Below are positions 33,537-43,158 of a stretch of DNA of 64,000 bases, piece after piece. Position numbers and translations under genes: made by a program. Positions within the stretch are counted from its first letter, which is position 1. Every line of letters begins with the position of its first letter. Source of the DNA: Semisulcospira habei. Taxonomy: Eukaryota > Mollusca > Gastropoda > Semisulcospiridae. The stretch spans positions 165,088,008-165,152,007 of the forward strand of contig BTPG01000004.1 in NCBI GenBank assembly GCA_036245525.1. Reading direction: 5' to 3'. Under the pieces are notes generated by a model. It made no database searches. It was not told the DNA's origin and saw only the letters and a program-made list of their open reading frames with translations.

Positions 33537-33552
33537 TTAGACCAAAGCCTTT

Positions 33553-33582
33553 AATCTTCGTTCGCGAAGTCAAGCCAAGAGT
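33553..33582 (+). mobile_element. Solitary LINE-C 3' terminus (30 bp)
   Basis: AATCTTCGTTCGCGAAG plus TCAAGCCAAGAG is identical to the 3' UTR of LINE-C copy 1 but has no LINE coding sequence before it. It probably represents an extremely truncated insertion in the residual LTR. It holds the CTTCG/CGAAG stem. Confidence 0.7.
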
Positions 33583-33644
33583 GAAATAGCTTTATTTCTT
33601 AGCAATCCAGACCAAAAAGGTGACTGCCAAGCGTGTAATATGCA

Positions 33645-33957
33645 AAGAAGTACCCAACGGAGAAAGAAACACGCTTAGAAAAGACGGGTACAACACAATT
33701 TATTAATATTTCGGGTAAATACCCTTTGTCAAAATAGACAAACAAACAAACAGAGAGATTAGCCGCTACTTATCTTCATTGGCAGAAAGAATGTGGCAAC
33801 ACCATGTGCCACATTCTTTCTGCCAATGAAGATAAGTAGCGGCTAATCTCTCTGTTTGTTTGTTTGTCTATTTTGACAAGGGTATTACCCGAAATATTAA
33901 TAAATTGTGTTGTACCCGTCTTTCTAAGCGTGTTTCTTTCTCCGTTGGGTACTTCTT
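33645..33957. repeat. ~310 bp near-perfect palindrome
   Basis: Arms 33,645-33,798 and 33,805-33,957 are reverse complements with a handful of indels and a 6-base centre. Each arm contains TTTTGACAA(A)GGGTATT...ACCCGAAA. TTATTTCTTAGC lies on both sides, at 33,592-33,603 and 33,956-33,967, as a possible target duplication. Confidence 0.9.
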
Positions 33958-33983
33958 ATTTCTTAGCGTTGGTGATCGACCCT

Positions 33984-34062
33984 TCGGCTGTCAGCAGCGG
34001 GTTTTGCAGTGAGGATTCCTGCAGAAATCATTATGACAAAAACTGCTACCGGCAGCCAAAGG
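33984..34062. repeat. Decayed hairpin of the GGCTGTCGGTAGC family
   Basis: TTCGGCTGTCAGCAGCGGGTTTTG and later CTACCGGCAGCCAAAGG form an imperfect foldback. The better copy is at 52,855-52,938, and a half copy lies at about 35,128-35,150. Confidence 0.6.
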
Positions 34063-34687
34063 CCACTGAATTATCTTGTTATGTTACAAAAAGTGTAATG
34101 CCTAACAAAAGAGCATAAACTGAGATTGCATTACCGGTATTTACTTAGTGATATTTTTGTACAGACATTGGCGGATCTGTGGTTCGAGATCTGATGGCTA
34201 GTGTACACTGTAAAAAGGGAAACATCTGCTTGGCAGCCAGAGACTTGTCTGCAGTTAAACTTAATCCATCCATAGTTAGCGTGGGGGCTGTCCGGCATAT
34301 CGCACGCCCAGCCCATCAGGCCCCCTGGGGTTTCACACTTCTCTCACAGCCTGAACATGTAATGACTTGGGCCTTTAAACACACCTAAGGGAAAGCCAGC
34401 AAGAGACACAGACCCACATGGCCTCCACAGCCTGTAAGAGCTCATGAAGATCAGTGTATCATGTAGAGAGATTGTGTTCTTTGATGGTGTGTCTAGTCAT
34501 GGTTTTTGATTTGTTCTGTTTCCTGTTTTTTTTTTAATTTTTAAATGTGTTGCTTTGAGGGGGGTGGGGGGGGGGGGCAGTATGTCTGTGAAGGAAGGAG
34601 GTGGGGGGGAGGGAGTGGATGGATGGGGGAGAGATCGAGGCTTGTGTTGGAAGGAAAGAGGGGATGGAATAGACTTCTAATGTATGT
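34063..34687. other. Intergenic, no gene recognised
   Basis: No conserved frame is seen. It includes a weak foldback of the AGAGACATAGATCC family near 34,395-34,470 and a G-rich tract at 34,558-34,640. Confidence 0.4.
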
Positions 34688-34910
34688 TTAACCCTTATCA
34701 TTCAGAATACACCAGTGTGTGAAATAAGTTTGACTAAAATAGTTCAAGGGTAGTGCCAGAATAGCTTGGCGCCTAGAGGCGCAAGCTATTCTGGCACCAC
34801 GCTTGAACTAAAGCCACTGGTCAATATTCTTATCTGTAAGTACTATAATGTAGCTTGCATATGGCAGTGTACAAATTTGAAGCTTTTAGTCTCAGTATGA
34901 TATGGGTTAA
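34688..34910 (+). mobile_element. TTAA element, backbone I, copy 1
   Basis: Bounded by TTAA at 34,688-34,691 and 34,907-34,910. It starts CCCTTATCATTC and ends ATGATATGGG, imperfect inverted ends. The hairpin core at about 34,742-34,808 begins GTTCAAGGGTAGTGCCAGAA. Non-coding MITE, piggyBac-like by TTAA and CCC ends. Confidence 0.82.
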
Positions 34911-35014
34911 CCCTTTCACTGTCAAAAATAGAAACACGTTCGAGTTTCAAGACACAGATTGGTCTTTTTCGCTGACATTACTTTGCATCCAAGTTCCTTG
35001 CGGCTGAACCACTT

Positions 35015-35120
35015 CCCCAGTAGCAAAAACGTCCTCGGCCCCATGATGGCCGCAGTGGGCCCGCGCGTGGGCCCAATGCAGCCATTGTAGGCCCAAAGAC
35101 CTCTGCTTACTGGGTTTGGC
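35015..35120. repeat. Foldback around GTGGGCCCGCGCGTGGGCCC
   Basis: CCCAGTAGC...GGCCGCAGTGGGCCC pairs with GGGCCCAATGCAGCC...GCTTACTGGG. Related words occur near 60,840-60,880. Confidence 0.6.
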
Positions 35121-35264
35121 GGTACAGTAACCCTTTGGCTGTCTGTAGCGCTTTTTTGTCCTGACCTTTAGCACTGAAGGGATGAAAACTGTCCCTTTCT
35201 GCAATGACCTGTCTTTTACAGCGTTCACAGGGGCAAAGTTCACTCTGCACAAAGTAAAATAAAA

Positions 35265-35353
35265 TACAATGTGTGTGCCTACTTCACAATTACCCCCCCC
35301 CCCACCCCCAGGGAGAGGGGGGGGGGGAGTAATTGTGAAGTAAGAACCCACAT
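35265..35353. repeat. Hairpin CTTCACAATTAC...GTAATTGTGAAG
   Basis: CAATGTG...CTACTTCACAATTAC is mirrored by GTAATTGTGAAGTAA...CACATTG, with a C-then-G homopolymer loop. A second small hairpin with GTGTCGTATAG/CTATACGACAC lies at about 35,424-35,463. Confidence 0.75.
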
Positions 35354-35524
35354 TGTTTTAAGTGCTTGTACAGGTAAAGTATCTTTTATTCTTAAGTCAT
35401 TCAGGAAATTAATAACTGCGAAAGTGTCGTATAGCGTTGCGGGCAGAAACACTATACGACACTGCCGCAGATATTTTTTATGGGACTCCTCAAAAGTTTT
35501 ATGGTGAAATATAATTATGTTGAT

Positions 35525-35565
35525 GAATTTGTTGTTGTTGTTATTATTATTATTATTATTATTGA
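35525..35565. repeat. GTT/ATT microsatellite
   Basis: TTGTTGTTGTTATTATTATT runs of trinucleotide repeats. Confidence 0.9.
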
Positions 35566-35912
35566 CCATTGCATGAATGCTCCCCTGTGCTTTTGCAGAT
35601 CTGCCCTCATAAAATTTGGCAATATACATGCAGCTAGCCCATTTCTATGAAAAGAGAGATTTTATATTGTGGTATTGCAGTGAAAATTTCGCTTTTCACA
35701 CAAATGGACTTGTTGTCTTTTGCCAGATTAGGGCAGACTGATGTTTCTTGTTTATATAGATAATCTGGCTGGTGTTACCTAGTTTGTAATGTTTATAAAT
35801 GGGTGTGAACTCAATTTTGCCATTACCTGAATCCAGTATGCAAATCAAAGACCTCGGTGGAGACGCGTGTTTTTCTTTTGTGCCCATAAATATCTATGCT
35901 GTTCTATGAAAG

Positions 35913-35984
35913 GATGTGTTGGTCTGTGATTTTGGACCTTATGGCAACGGGTTATAAGGTCCCAAATCACAGACGAACACACAC
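35913..35984. repeat. Hairpin GTGATTTTGGACCTTATGG, copy 1
   Basis: CTGTGATTTTGGACCTTAT is mirrored by ATAAGGTCCCAAATCACAG. A sister hairpin with the same stem sequence is at 37,426-37,478. Confidence 0.8.
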
Positions 35985-36201
35985 AAGCACATATTCTAGA
36001 CTTAGGCCTGTGATGGAGTTTGCTGTTACATGCCTGACTCATCTCTTTTGAACTTATACCGTGATACATTGTAGTTCATAACTTGCACTTGTGACTTGGA
36101 ATAAAATGTGCGTAAAGAAGCCAATAAGCACGCCTCTGCTGTTCATTGTGCAATACACTTTACATATAACAAATCACCTGGGGACAACAAATTATTTGTT
36201 G

Positions 36202-36395
36202 TTAACCCATTACATCCTGAGGCTGATTTTGTAAAATGTGACACCTGCATTACAGATCAGGAGATAAATCAACTGTTTTAGTTCAAGGGTGGTGCCAGAA
36301 TAGCTTGGTGCCTGAGGCCCCAAGCTATTCTGGCAGCACCATTTAACTATCAAATTTATTTTGAGCAATAGGTGTATCAGAATAATAAGCGTTAA
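36202..36395 (+). mobile_element. TTAA element, backbone II, copy 1
   Basis: TTAA at 36,202-36,205 and 36,392-36,395. Starts CCCATTACATCCTGAGGCTG. The hairpin core at 36,281-36,347 is shared with backbones I and III. The right half is shortened. Confidence 0.75.
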
Positions 36396-36423
36396 ATCTG
36401 AAATTTGTTAAAAGCTAAGTAAT

Positions 36424-36646
36424 TTAACCCTTTTCATTCGGAATACACCAGTGTGTGAAACAAGTTTGACTAAAATAGTTCAAGGGTAGTGCCAGAATAG
36501 CTTGGCACCTCTAGGTTAAAGCTATTCTGGCACCACCCTTGAACTAAAGCCATTGGTCTATATCCTTATCTGTAAGTACTATAATGTAGCTTGCATATGA
36601 CAGTGTACAAATTTGAAGCTTTTAGCCTCAGTATGATATGGGTTAA
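36424..36646 (+). mobile_element. TTAA element, backbone I, copy 2
   Basis: TTAA at both ends (36,424-36,427 and 36,643-36,646). Nearly identical to 34,688-34,910. Core at about 36,479-36,544. Confidence 0.85.
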
Positions 36647-36867
36647 TAAACGAAGTAATTTGTATAGAAAGAGTGCTGTCGGGACCTCTGTGAAAGTGCT
36701 GTTATATGGGACTTGTTAGTGAAGTCAACAGTAGTTGGATGCTGTTTATTGTAGATAAACTCCGTACAGGGATATAATGCGGGATTTGGGTTTAACGCCG
36801 ACTACGCGTACATGGTCATCCCACGGAGGTCTGTGCAATCAAGGGAGACTATCTCACGGCAGGTAGC

Positions 36868-36938
36868 ACACTGGTTGTCACCCTCGATTCACTACCGCTG
36901 ATTGACGGTAGCGAATCGACGGAGACAACCATAGTACA
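36868..36938. repeat. Hairpin GGTTGTC...GATTCGCTACCG, copy 1
   Basis: GGTTGTCACCCTCGATTCACTACCG pairs with CGGTAGCGAATCGACGGAGACAACC. Sisters at 43,101-43,158 and, decayed, 53,645-53,692. Confidence 0.8.
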
Positions 36939-37425
36939 CGGGGGATAACCGAGCAGTACTAGTATTCTGCATTGAATGAACATAATTATGACAACATCGT
37001 ACTGCTCATTTGTTTGCCACTTCCCAGTACGGAAAGGCCATAGGGACAACGGTGGCCGATGTCGGCCCGATGGCCTTTTGCGCATTCGGTTTTTTTCTGC
37101 GAGCTTGAACAGCGTACAGCATGCTCCAACACCGTACAGCATACTAGAACTTGATACTGGTCGCTCGCTTCCAACGCAAATTTCGCTACATCTAAGCCTT
37201 GAGAGGAAAATAATGTTTTCGACTGGAATGCAAACCCTACCTACATTTGTGATCGCAGGGACCAAGCACCAAGTTGTTTGCAAGCTACGAAGCGAAAATA
37301 AACTCGAATCGATGCACGTACTCGGAACGTGCTTCTGGCGTGCACGTTCTCCCCCGTGAGAGTGGGTGGGTGTGAATGTGGGCCGGGGTGAACGGTAGAT
37401 CTTGATCGCATGCGCAAATGTGCCG

Positions 37426-37478
37426 GTGCGTGATTTTGGACCATACGGCCTGAAGCCTTAAGGTCCAAAATCACATAC
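37426..37478. repeat. Hairpin GTGATTTTGGACCATACGG, copy 2
   Basis: CGTGATTTTGGACCATACGG pairs imperfectly with CCTTAAGGTCCAAAATCAC. Same family as 35,913-35,984. Confidence 0.75.
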
Positions 37479-38058
37479 CATACACAGCACACAAGCAGTG
37501 AAGTAAAAAGTCGGAAGTTTACCTATACAGCGCGCTTCAGCAGGTGCAACACTAAATTCATTATTACAGACTCGGCGCTTGCAGAAACCTTAATGCGTGG
37601 GCTTTGGTTGCCAATGCTTTTGACACTCTCTCCACACAAAAACAGAAGTCTCACGTCGACGTCGATATTATTTCATATTTGGGTCTATGTCAATATGTCA
37701 TACTGAGTGGCAACATACCACCTCGTAAAAGAAAATTAACTTGCCAGACAGAGATACTGGACCTCATAAGTCTAATTTCAGGAAAGCGGCCATTTTCACT
37801 CTTTTGGCAACCCGCATGGCTAACTTTTAGAGTGCATTTAATGAATTTATTTTGCAGGACTTCGCAACTTTTATAACTGGCGCCAAACCCAAACAATCAC
37901 CCGCACGGTCATCTGGTAAACAAGACCCCCACACACAGATTACTGAAAACGACGATGCAGCGGAAATTACAGCCTTTTTCACCCCTCTCGTCTGTGTGAT
38001 AATGTGTCAAGGCAACATATGACGCCACTGTGTAGGCGGAGGCGTTGCGGAGCAATGT
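37479..38058. other. Intergenic, nothing recognised
   Basis: No conserved frame, repeat family or RNA gene could be identified here. Confidence 0.4.
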
Positions 38059-38249
38059 TTAACCCTTATCATTCGGAATACACCAGTGTGCGAAATAAGT
38101 TTGACTAAAATAGTTCAAGGGTAGTGCCAGAAAAGCTTGGCGCCTCTAGGCGCCACCCTTGAACTGAAGCCATTGGTCTATATCCTTATCTGTAGCTTGC
38201 ATATGGCAGTGCACAACTATTCTGAAGCTTTTAGTATGATATGGGTTAA
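38059..38249 (+). mobile_element. TTAA element, backbone I, copy 3
   Basis: TTAA at 38,059-38,062 and 38,246-38,249. The core is shortened: the right arm lacks the AAGCTATTCTGGC part, giving an asymmetric hairpin at 38,114-38,166. Confidence 0.8.
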
Positions 38250-38288
38250 ATCCTTCACTGCCAGGGGCAGGCGAATGCTACCCATCTG

Positions 38289-38369
38289 CAAGAGACATGA
38301 ATCCTCATGAGCCCCCCCCCCCTCCCCCACCCCCAGTCGCAGGGGCTCATGAGGATTCATGTCTCTTGT
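38289..38369. repeat. Hairpin CAAGAGACATGAATCCTCATGAGCC, copy 1
   Basis: CAAGAGACATGAATCCTCAT is mirrored by ATGAGGATTCATGTCTCTTG with a C-rich loop. Family copies: 42,924-42,989, 53,335-53,398, 56,845-56,901, 60,162-60,231 and 58,376-58,474 (weak). Confidence 0.85.
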
Positions 38370-38463
38370 TAGTCCTGCGTTCATTATGCCTATTTCTGGT
38401 CCCATGTTAAGTACCATTACTGACGCATAAATCTGAAGACATTATTAAAGCACCAATTGTGTT

Positions 38464-39180
38464 ATGCCTTGCTTGCTTGCTTGCTTTGTTCCAGTTTACT
38501 GTCCCACTGGCACTAATAGTGATCGGGGACTAGGAGTTTTGGCGTGGTTTTCAGCAGTTTTTGGCGTAGTTTTTTTGTTGTTGTTTTGGCGTAGGTTTTC
38601 CCACCTTCTTTCTCATCCGGGCTTGGGACCGGCAACGGCGGAGGTTTGTGTTATGGCAGTGTCGACACACCTAATAAACTTTGAAGGCCCACTACCGCCG
38701 TAACTGTTCAAAGATACACTTCTGTAACAACTGGTTACAAAACGATACACACAGGTCTAGGTATGGTTCATTTAGACACAGGGCAATCCAGTTCAGCACA
38801 CGTCCTCTTTATATCATGACAATGATTCGGCCACTCCGTCGTTCTAGAAATACAACGCTTTCAGTACGAGAAACGGCTAAAAATAGAACGCTGAACGCTG
38901 CGAGGAGCATGTTCGTTCGATCAGCCGCGGATACAACAACCAGATTGGACGTCATTTCAACGAACCTCCTCATAGCCTCACACATTTCAGCATATAGGCG
39001 CATCCTTTGGCAAAATACATCCCACTTCATCCGCCGCAAAATGCCGACAGAATCCTTTTTCGCGGACAGGCTTGGCACTTACCATCCGCGCGGCTTGAAC
39101 ATTCGCCCCTAGGGATGTATGCTCGGCCTGATGGGTAATTGGTGCCAGACTTGACCTCACTGTTGATACTGGATGCTACC
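38464..39180. other. Intergenic, no gene recognised
   Basis: Frames here lack conserved motifs. A CTTG repeat lies at 38,468-38,484. Confidence 0.4.
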
Positions 39181-39184
39181 GTTG

Positions 39185-39217
39185 AGTGTGTGTGTGTGTG
39201 TGTGCGTGCGTGCGTCC

Positions 39218-39283
<66 letters not shown>

Positions 39284-39285
39284 AT
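39185..39285. repeat. (GT)n microsatellite with GTGC interruptions
   Basis: About 100 bases of GT dinucleotides interrupted by GCGTGCGTGCGTCCGTGC. Confidence 0.97.
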
Positions 39286-39394
39286 GTACGTGAGTGGCAG
39301 CAGGCACGAGTGAATGCGAATGTATGTAGTGACGTGTATGTATGTCGACGTAAGTTTTGTGCTACGTGTTTTGTGTTTGTGTATTTGCGTCATT

Positions 39395-39419
39395 CTTTTT
39401 TTTTTTTTTTTTTTTTTTT
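39395..39419. repeat. Poly-T run
   Basis: Pure T tract of roughly 25 bases, followed by a repeat of the flanking word ACGTCATTCT / GCGTCATTCT on both sides, suggestive of a tiny tailed insertion. Confidence 0.7.
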
Positions 39420-39504
39420 ACGTCATTCTAAATTCTCACTTTACAGGATGACGTCTTTTCTTTCTCTCGTGTTCTTTTCTGTTCTACGTTTGTTTCCATG
39501 TCAC

Positions 39505-39530
39505 CTGAAGAAGGATATTTGATCCGAAAC
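39505..39530 (+). ncRNA. Candidate minimal hammerhead-ribozyme-like core
   Basis: CTGAAGA (39,505-39,511) fits the CUGANGA box. It is followed by a GGAT/ATCC stem and GAAAC (39,526-39,530) and then GTC. Hammerheads of this short form accompany Penelope-like elements. Stems I and III are too short to confirm by eye, and no Penelope RT is visible. Confidence 0.3.
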
Positions 39531-39644
39531 GTCGTTCCTTGTTTCTATTTTAAAGGGTTTTCCACAACTATCTTCTATTTTTCTTTCACATGAAACCCTA
39601 GCGGCAACAGTTTTACTACAGCTAAAAATAGATTGGCAACACTG

Positions 39645-39846
39645 AATAAATAAGTGCGATTACGGTGGAGATTTTGCTGCGTGTCCAAACTGCTGTTAAA
39701 GTTCATTAGATGTGTCGACAAGGCATAACAAACACAAATCAGTGGTGCTGAAATGTGTCCGCTTCAGAGTTATGGGTAATGTTACTTTTAACAGCAGTTT
39801 GGACATGCAGCAAAAGAACACGCGCGTAATCGCACTTATTTATTCT
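39645..39846. mobile_element. Foldback MITE with ~58 bp arms
   Basis: AATAAATAAGTGCGATTACG...CCAAACTGCTGTTAAA (39,645-39,701) is mirrored by TTTAACAGCAGTTTGG...CGTAATCGCACTTATTTATT (39,786-39,844). Spacer about 85 bases. Non-coding. Confidence 0.8.
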
Positions 39847-39948
39847 GCCTTGCTGTTAGCGTGTCAGTCTATGTTTAGCTATTTCTCGCACTGATTGCGT
39901 TGTATTTCTAAAACGGAGTGGAGTTATTGTCAGGTTACTTTATAAAAA

Positions 39949-41144
39949 CCATTTCCCATTCTCAACGGTGTGAAGCAGGGCTGCGTGCTGGCACCGACCC
40001 TATTCACCATCTTTTTTAGCATGATGTTGAAGCAGGCCACAGTGGACCTCGACGATGATGATGCAGTGTACATCAGGTATCGTCTCGATGGCAGTCTGTT
40101 CAACCTCAGACGACTGCAGGCCCACACCAAAACCCTAGACCAACTGATTCGTGAGCTACTCTTTGCTGACGACGCTGCACACAGCGAGAGAGCCCTGCAG
40201 CGCATCACATCCTGCTTCGCAGATGCTGCCCAGCTCTTTGGACTCGAGGTCAGTCTGAAAAAGACAGAGGTCCTCCATCAGCCGGCACCCAAGGTAGAAC
40301 ATCACTCTCTCCACATCTCCATCGGCGAGTCTGAAGTGAAATCAGTGCACCAGTTTACCTACCTTGGCTGCATCATCACGTCAGACGCCAAGCTGGACAA
40401 GGAGCTGGACAGCAGGCTGGCAAAAGCGAACAGCGCTTTCGGGCGTCTATACAAGCGGGTGTGGCACAATCAACAGCTGAAAACAGGCACCAAGATCAGC
40501 GTGTACAGAGCTGTCGTCCTCACCACCCTGCTGTATGGTTCCGAGTCCTGGGCTCTCTACCGCAGCCAACTACGACACCTCGAACGCTACCACCAGCGCT
40601 GCCTGCGTACCATCCTTGGCATTCACTGGAGTGACTGTGTCACAAACGTCGAGGTCCTTGAACAGGCAGAAACTGTGAGCATCGAGGCTTTGCTGCTGCG
40701 GAAACAGCTCCGCTGGGCTGGGCACGTCTCCAGGATGGAGGATCATCGCCTACCCAAGATCACCCTGTTCGGCGAGCTCGCCACTGGACACAGAGACAGA
40801 GGGGCACCAAAGAAGAGATACAAAGACTGTCTCAAGAAGTCACTTAGTGCCTGCCAAATCGACCACCGCCAGTGGTCTTCTCTTGCTGCGGACCGCGACA
40901 CCTGGCGCTCCACCATCTACAAGGCAGCCGTCTCCTTTGAGGACTCTCGCAGAGCTAGCCTTAAAGACAAGCGGCTCAGGGGAAAAAACAGAGATGCCAC
41001 AACTCAGAACCCTGACCAGACCTCCCTCTGCAGCCACTGCGGTCGTACCTGCCTTTCCCAGATTGGACTCCGCAGTCACGAGCATGCCTGCAGACGCCGT
41101 GGGCAAGCCCTATAGAATCTTCGTTCGTGAAGTCAAGCCAAGAG
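39949..41144 (+). pseudogene. LINE-C copy 3, uninterrupted 381-codon frame, 5'-truncated
   Basis: Flanked by TTATAAAAA at 39,940-39,948 and 41,145-41,153. The frame 39,970-41,115 starts inside the RT at GVKQGCVLAPTLF. It keeps LLFADDAA, with a short deletion after it, then KLDKELDSRLAKANSAFGRLY, LYGSESWALY, RRCLRTILGIHWSD, GHVSRMEDHRLPKI, and ends in the C2H2 finger CSHCGRTCLSQIGLRSHEHAC. No stops after the truncation point, so this is the youngest-looking copy in the window. It cannot move itself because the endonuclease and the first RT motifs are missing. The 3' UTR again has the CTTCG stem-loop. Confidence 0.92.
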
Positions 41145-41232
41145 TTATAAAAAGACGACGTGTGCTGAACTGGATTGTCCTGTGTCTAAATGAGCCAAGC
41201 TAGACCTGTGTGTAGCGTTTCGTAACCATCTG

Positions 41233-41466
41233 TTAACCAATATCATACTGAGGGTAAAAAGCGGCTTCAAATTTGTACACTACCATACGCAAGCTACATT
41301 ATAGTACTTACGGATAAGGATAATACTAGACCAATGGCTTTAGTTCAAGGGTAGTGCCAGAATAGCCTGGCGCCTGTAGGCGCCAAGCTATTCTGGCACT
41401 ACCCTTGAACTATTTTAGTCAAACTTATTTCACACACTCGGGTGTATTCCGAATGATAAGGGTTAA
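41233..41466 (-). mobile_element. TTAA element, backbone I, copy 4 (inverted)
   Basis: TTAA at 41,233-41,236 and 41,463-41,466. Antisense to the other backbone I copies. Complete core at 41,343-41,411. Confidence 0.85.
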
Positions 41467-41684
41467 AGAAGTGTAGCCTATCCTTGAATAGATACGGCGG
41501 TTGTGGGCCTTCAATATGTGTTCTTTCAAGAGAATGTCGGTCAGTGTGTATGACGTTTGTCAGATGCGCATTTCGTGATCGCTGGCAGAGGAGGAGTTAA
41601 GGCGTTTCCGTATAGCGACAAGACGGCGGGGCAGCAGGCGACGCAACAAGAACGTAGGCTGAGCGGCAGCCGGAACTGAACCCA

Positions 41685-41722
41685 GTGCGCAAAGGCCATC
41701 GATGGTCTTTTGCGCATTGATG
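41685..41722. repeat. Hairpin TGCGCAAAGGCCATCGATGG
   Basis: TGCGCAAAGGCCATCGATGGTCTTTTGCGCA forms a tight foldback. The half word GGCCTTTTGCGCATT recurs at about 37,070. Confidence 0.7.
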
Positions 41723-41798
41723 ACACGTTTTATGCGCCGCGACTGACTGAATTGCGCCACTGTGTAAGTTGTTTAGATTTGTTAAGGAAAGGTCAAAC

Positions 41799-42428
41799 TA
41801 TAGAACCTTTCAAGACCACTTTTACATAGATCACACTATAATGTGATCTAGTCTTCGAGTTACCGCGCAGCTACAGTGTCTGGGATATCATGATGAACCT
41901 GTAGGCAGTTCGCAAGCTATGACTGCCGCGGTTCCCATAAAAAACACGCATTCCACATTTGAATGGTTTAAGCTTATTTCTTACACGCAGTAGAAAGGCT
42001 ATGCACACTCCGAAAATATACTCATTTCCCTATTATTTATTTCGAAATAAGAAGTTTAGATCGCGAATCGTACGTGAGAGGTTTACATACCAAAATACCA
42101 AACGAATGCAAGAATGTTAGTAACAAGGGAAACAGTTCACATTTGCATTTTAATGTAGATTTTAATTTACAGAGTTCAAAATAGTTTCGTATTACACTTT
42201 GTTGTTTCATATGTTGCAAGTTAAATTTAATCCTATTTTTATTTTTTTAAAATTAATTTTGTTGTTGTTGTTGTGCAAAATGGACATTTGTTACGAACTG
42301 TATTTGTTAATTCAACTGTTGAGTTGGAGTTATTGTGTACGGCTATTTATAAAAAATAAATGCGTCGCTCCTATTCAAAAGATGGCTTCGACCTACATCG
42401 CTAATCTGCGATTGTGAAAGGTTCTATA
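41799..42428. mobile_element. 630 bp element with 14 bp inverted ends
   Basis: TATAGAACCTTTCA at 41,799-41,812 is the exact reverse complement of TGAAAGGTTCTATA at 42,415-42,428. A TA at each edge could be the target duplication. No transposase frame inside. A palindrome starts four bases beyond its right end. Confidence 0.6.
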
Positions 42429-42431
42429 AAA

Positions 42432-42616
42432 CATAGAAGTGGAGTGTTCGTATACCATCATTTCTAGACAGACCTCATCGCGGCTGACACTTCTGCAACT
42501 GTTTGATCATAACGTCACCTCCCGTGCGAGGTGAATATGATGGATCAAACAGTTGCAGAAGCGTCAGCCGCGAGGTCTGTCTAGAAATGATAGTATACGA
42601 ACACTCCACTTCTATG
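42432..42616. repeat. 185 bp palindrome
   Basis: Arms CATAGAAGTGGAGTGTTCGT ... and ... ACGAACACTCCACTTCTATG pair along about 80 bases, with few mismatches and a ~25 base centre around TCACCTCCCGTGCGAGGTGA. Confidence 0.9.
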
Positions 42617-42923
42617 CTATATAATACCGGCGCTCTACTGAAAGTGGAGTCTCCGTTTCATCGATCTTTGGGGCGTTCCAATCTTTGTCGCGTCGCGGCT
42701 GTCACCTGCCGCTCCGCTGTCGCGTCGCGCATAATATGGCCAAACACTCTTTACTCTGTGTTCTCGATTTTTCTCGCTGCTGCCAACTCTTATGGATACA
42801 CAGCTTAAGGCTTCGCCCCTTCCCTGCCACTGAACGTACATTCAGTTTGTCAGTTTCTGAAGTCTTTGTTCATTCAGCGACCAAACGCCGACACCGTCCA
42901 AGAAAGTATACAAATTAGTTTCA

Positions 42924-42989
42924 GCAAGAGACATAGATCCTCATGAGCCCCCGGAGTCGCGGGGGCTTATGAGGATCTATGTCTCTTGT
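42924..42989. repeat. Hairpin CAAGAGACATAGATCCTCAT, copy 2
   Basis: Near-perfect stem of about 29 bases with a short GGAGTCGC loop. Confidence 0.9.
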
Positions 42990-43100
42990 AGTTGGATCGT
43001 GTTCATTTTTTCTCGGCAGTGTTCATTGGACACGCTGCAAACTCCTTATCCTATCAGCACACTGAACCATCGAGGTCGAAATAATTTCTCAAGTTTTAAA

Positions 43101-43158
43101 ACACACGGGTTGTCTGCCTTGATTCGCTACAGCAAATCGAGGGAGACAACCCGTGTGG
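43101..43158. repeat. Hairpin GGGTTGTCTGCC...GATTCGC, copy 2
   Basis: CACACGGGTTGTCTGCCTTG mirrors GAGGGAGACAACCCGTGTGG. Same family as 36,868-36,938. Confidence 0.85.

Larger units (their letters stand above)
21470..33550 (-). mobile_element. Ty3/gypsy element with gag-PR-IN order, nested insertions
   Basis: Minus-strand LTR element. The 3' LTR is 25,705 down to 21,470, opened by LINE-A. The interior has gag and protease (31,703-29,750), integrase (27,603-26,402) and a last RNase H piece (25,850-25,760). The 5' LTR runs upward from 32,001 and is opened by a Harbinger at 32,420. The LTR ends are TGTCACGACA at the start and CGTGACA or CGTGTCA at the end. Integrase follows protease directly, with no RT between, which is the domain order described for the Gmr1 clade. 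The RT itself is deleted. Insertions inside: LINE-A, SINE-alpha, LINE-C, Harbinger and a LINE-C tail. Confidence 0.85.

Noticed and set aside
34179..34388. 69-codon frame MVRDLMASVHC...
   Set aside because: No conserved motif, no splice or start context; likely chance.
36849..37359. Frames of 127 and 144 codons on opposite strands
   Set aside because: Both cover the same hairpin-bearing region with no recognisable domain; conservation could not be tested, so I left them out.
39139..39522. 127-codon frame with VCVCVC stretch
   Set aside because: Microsatellite translation; flanking codons show no conserved motif.
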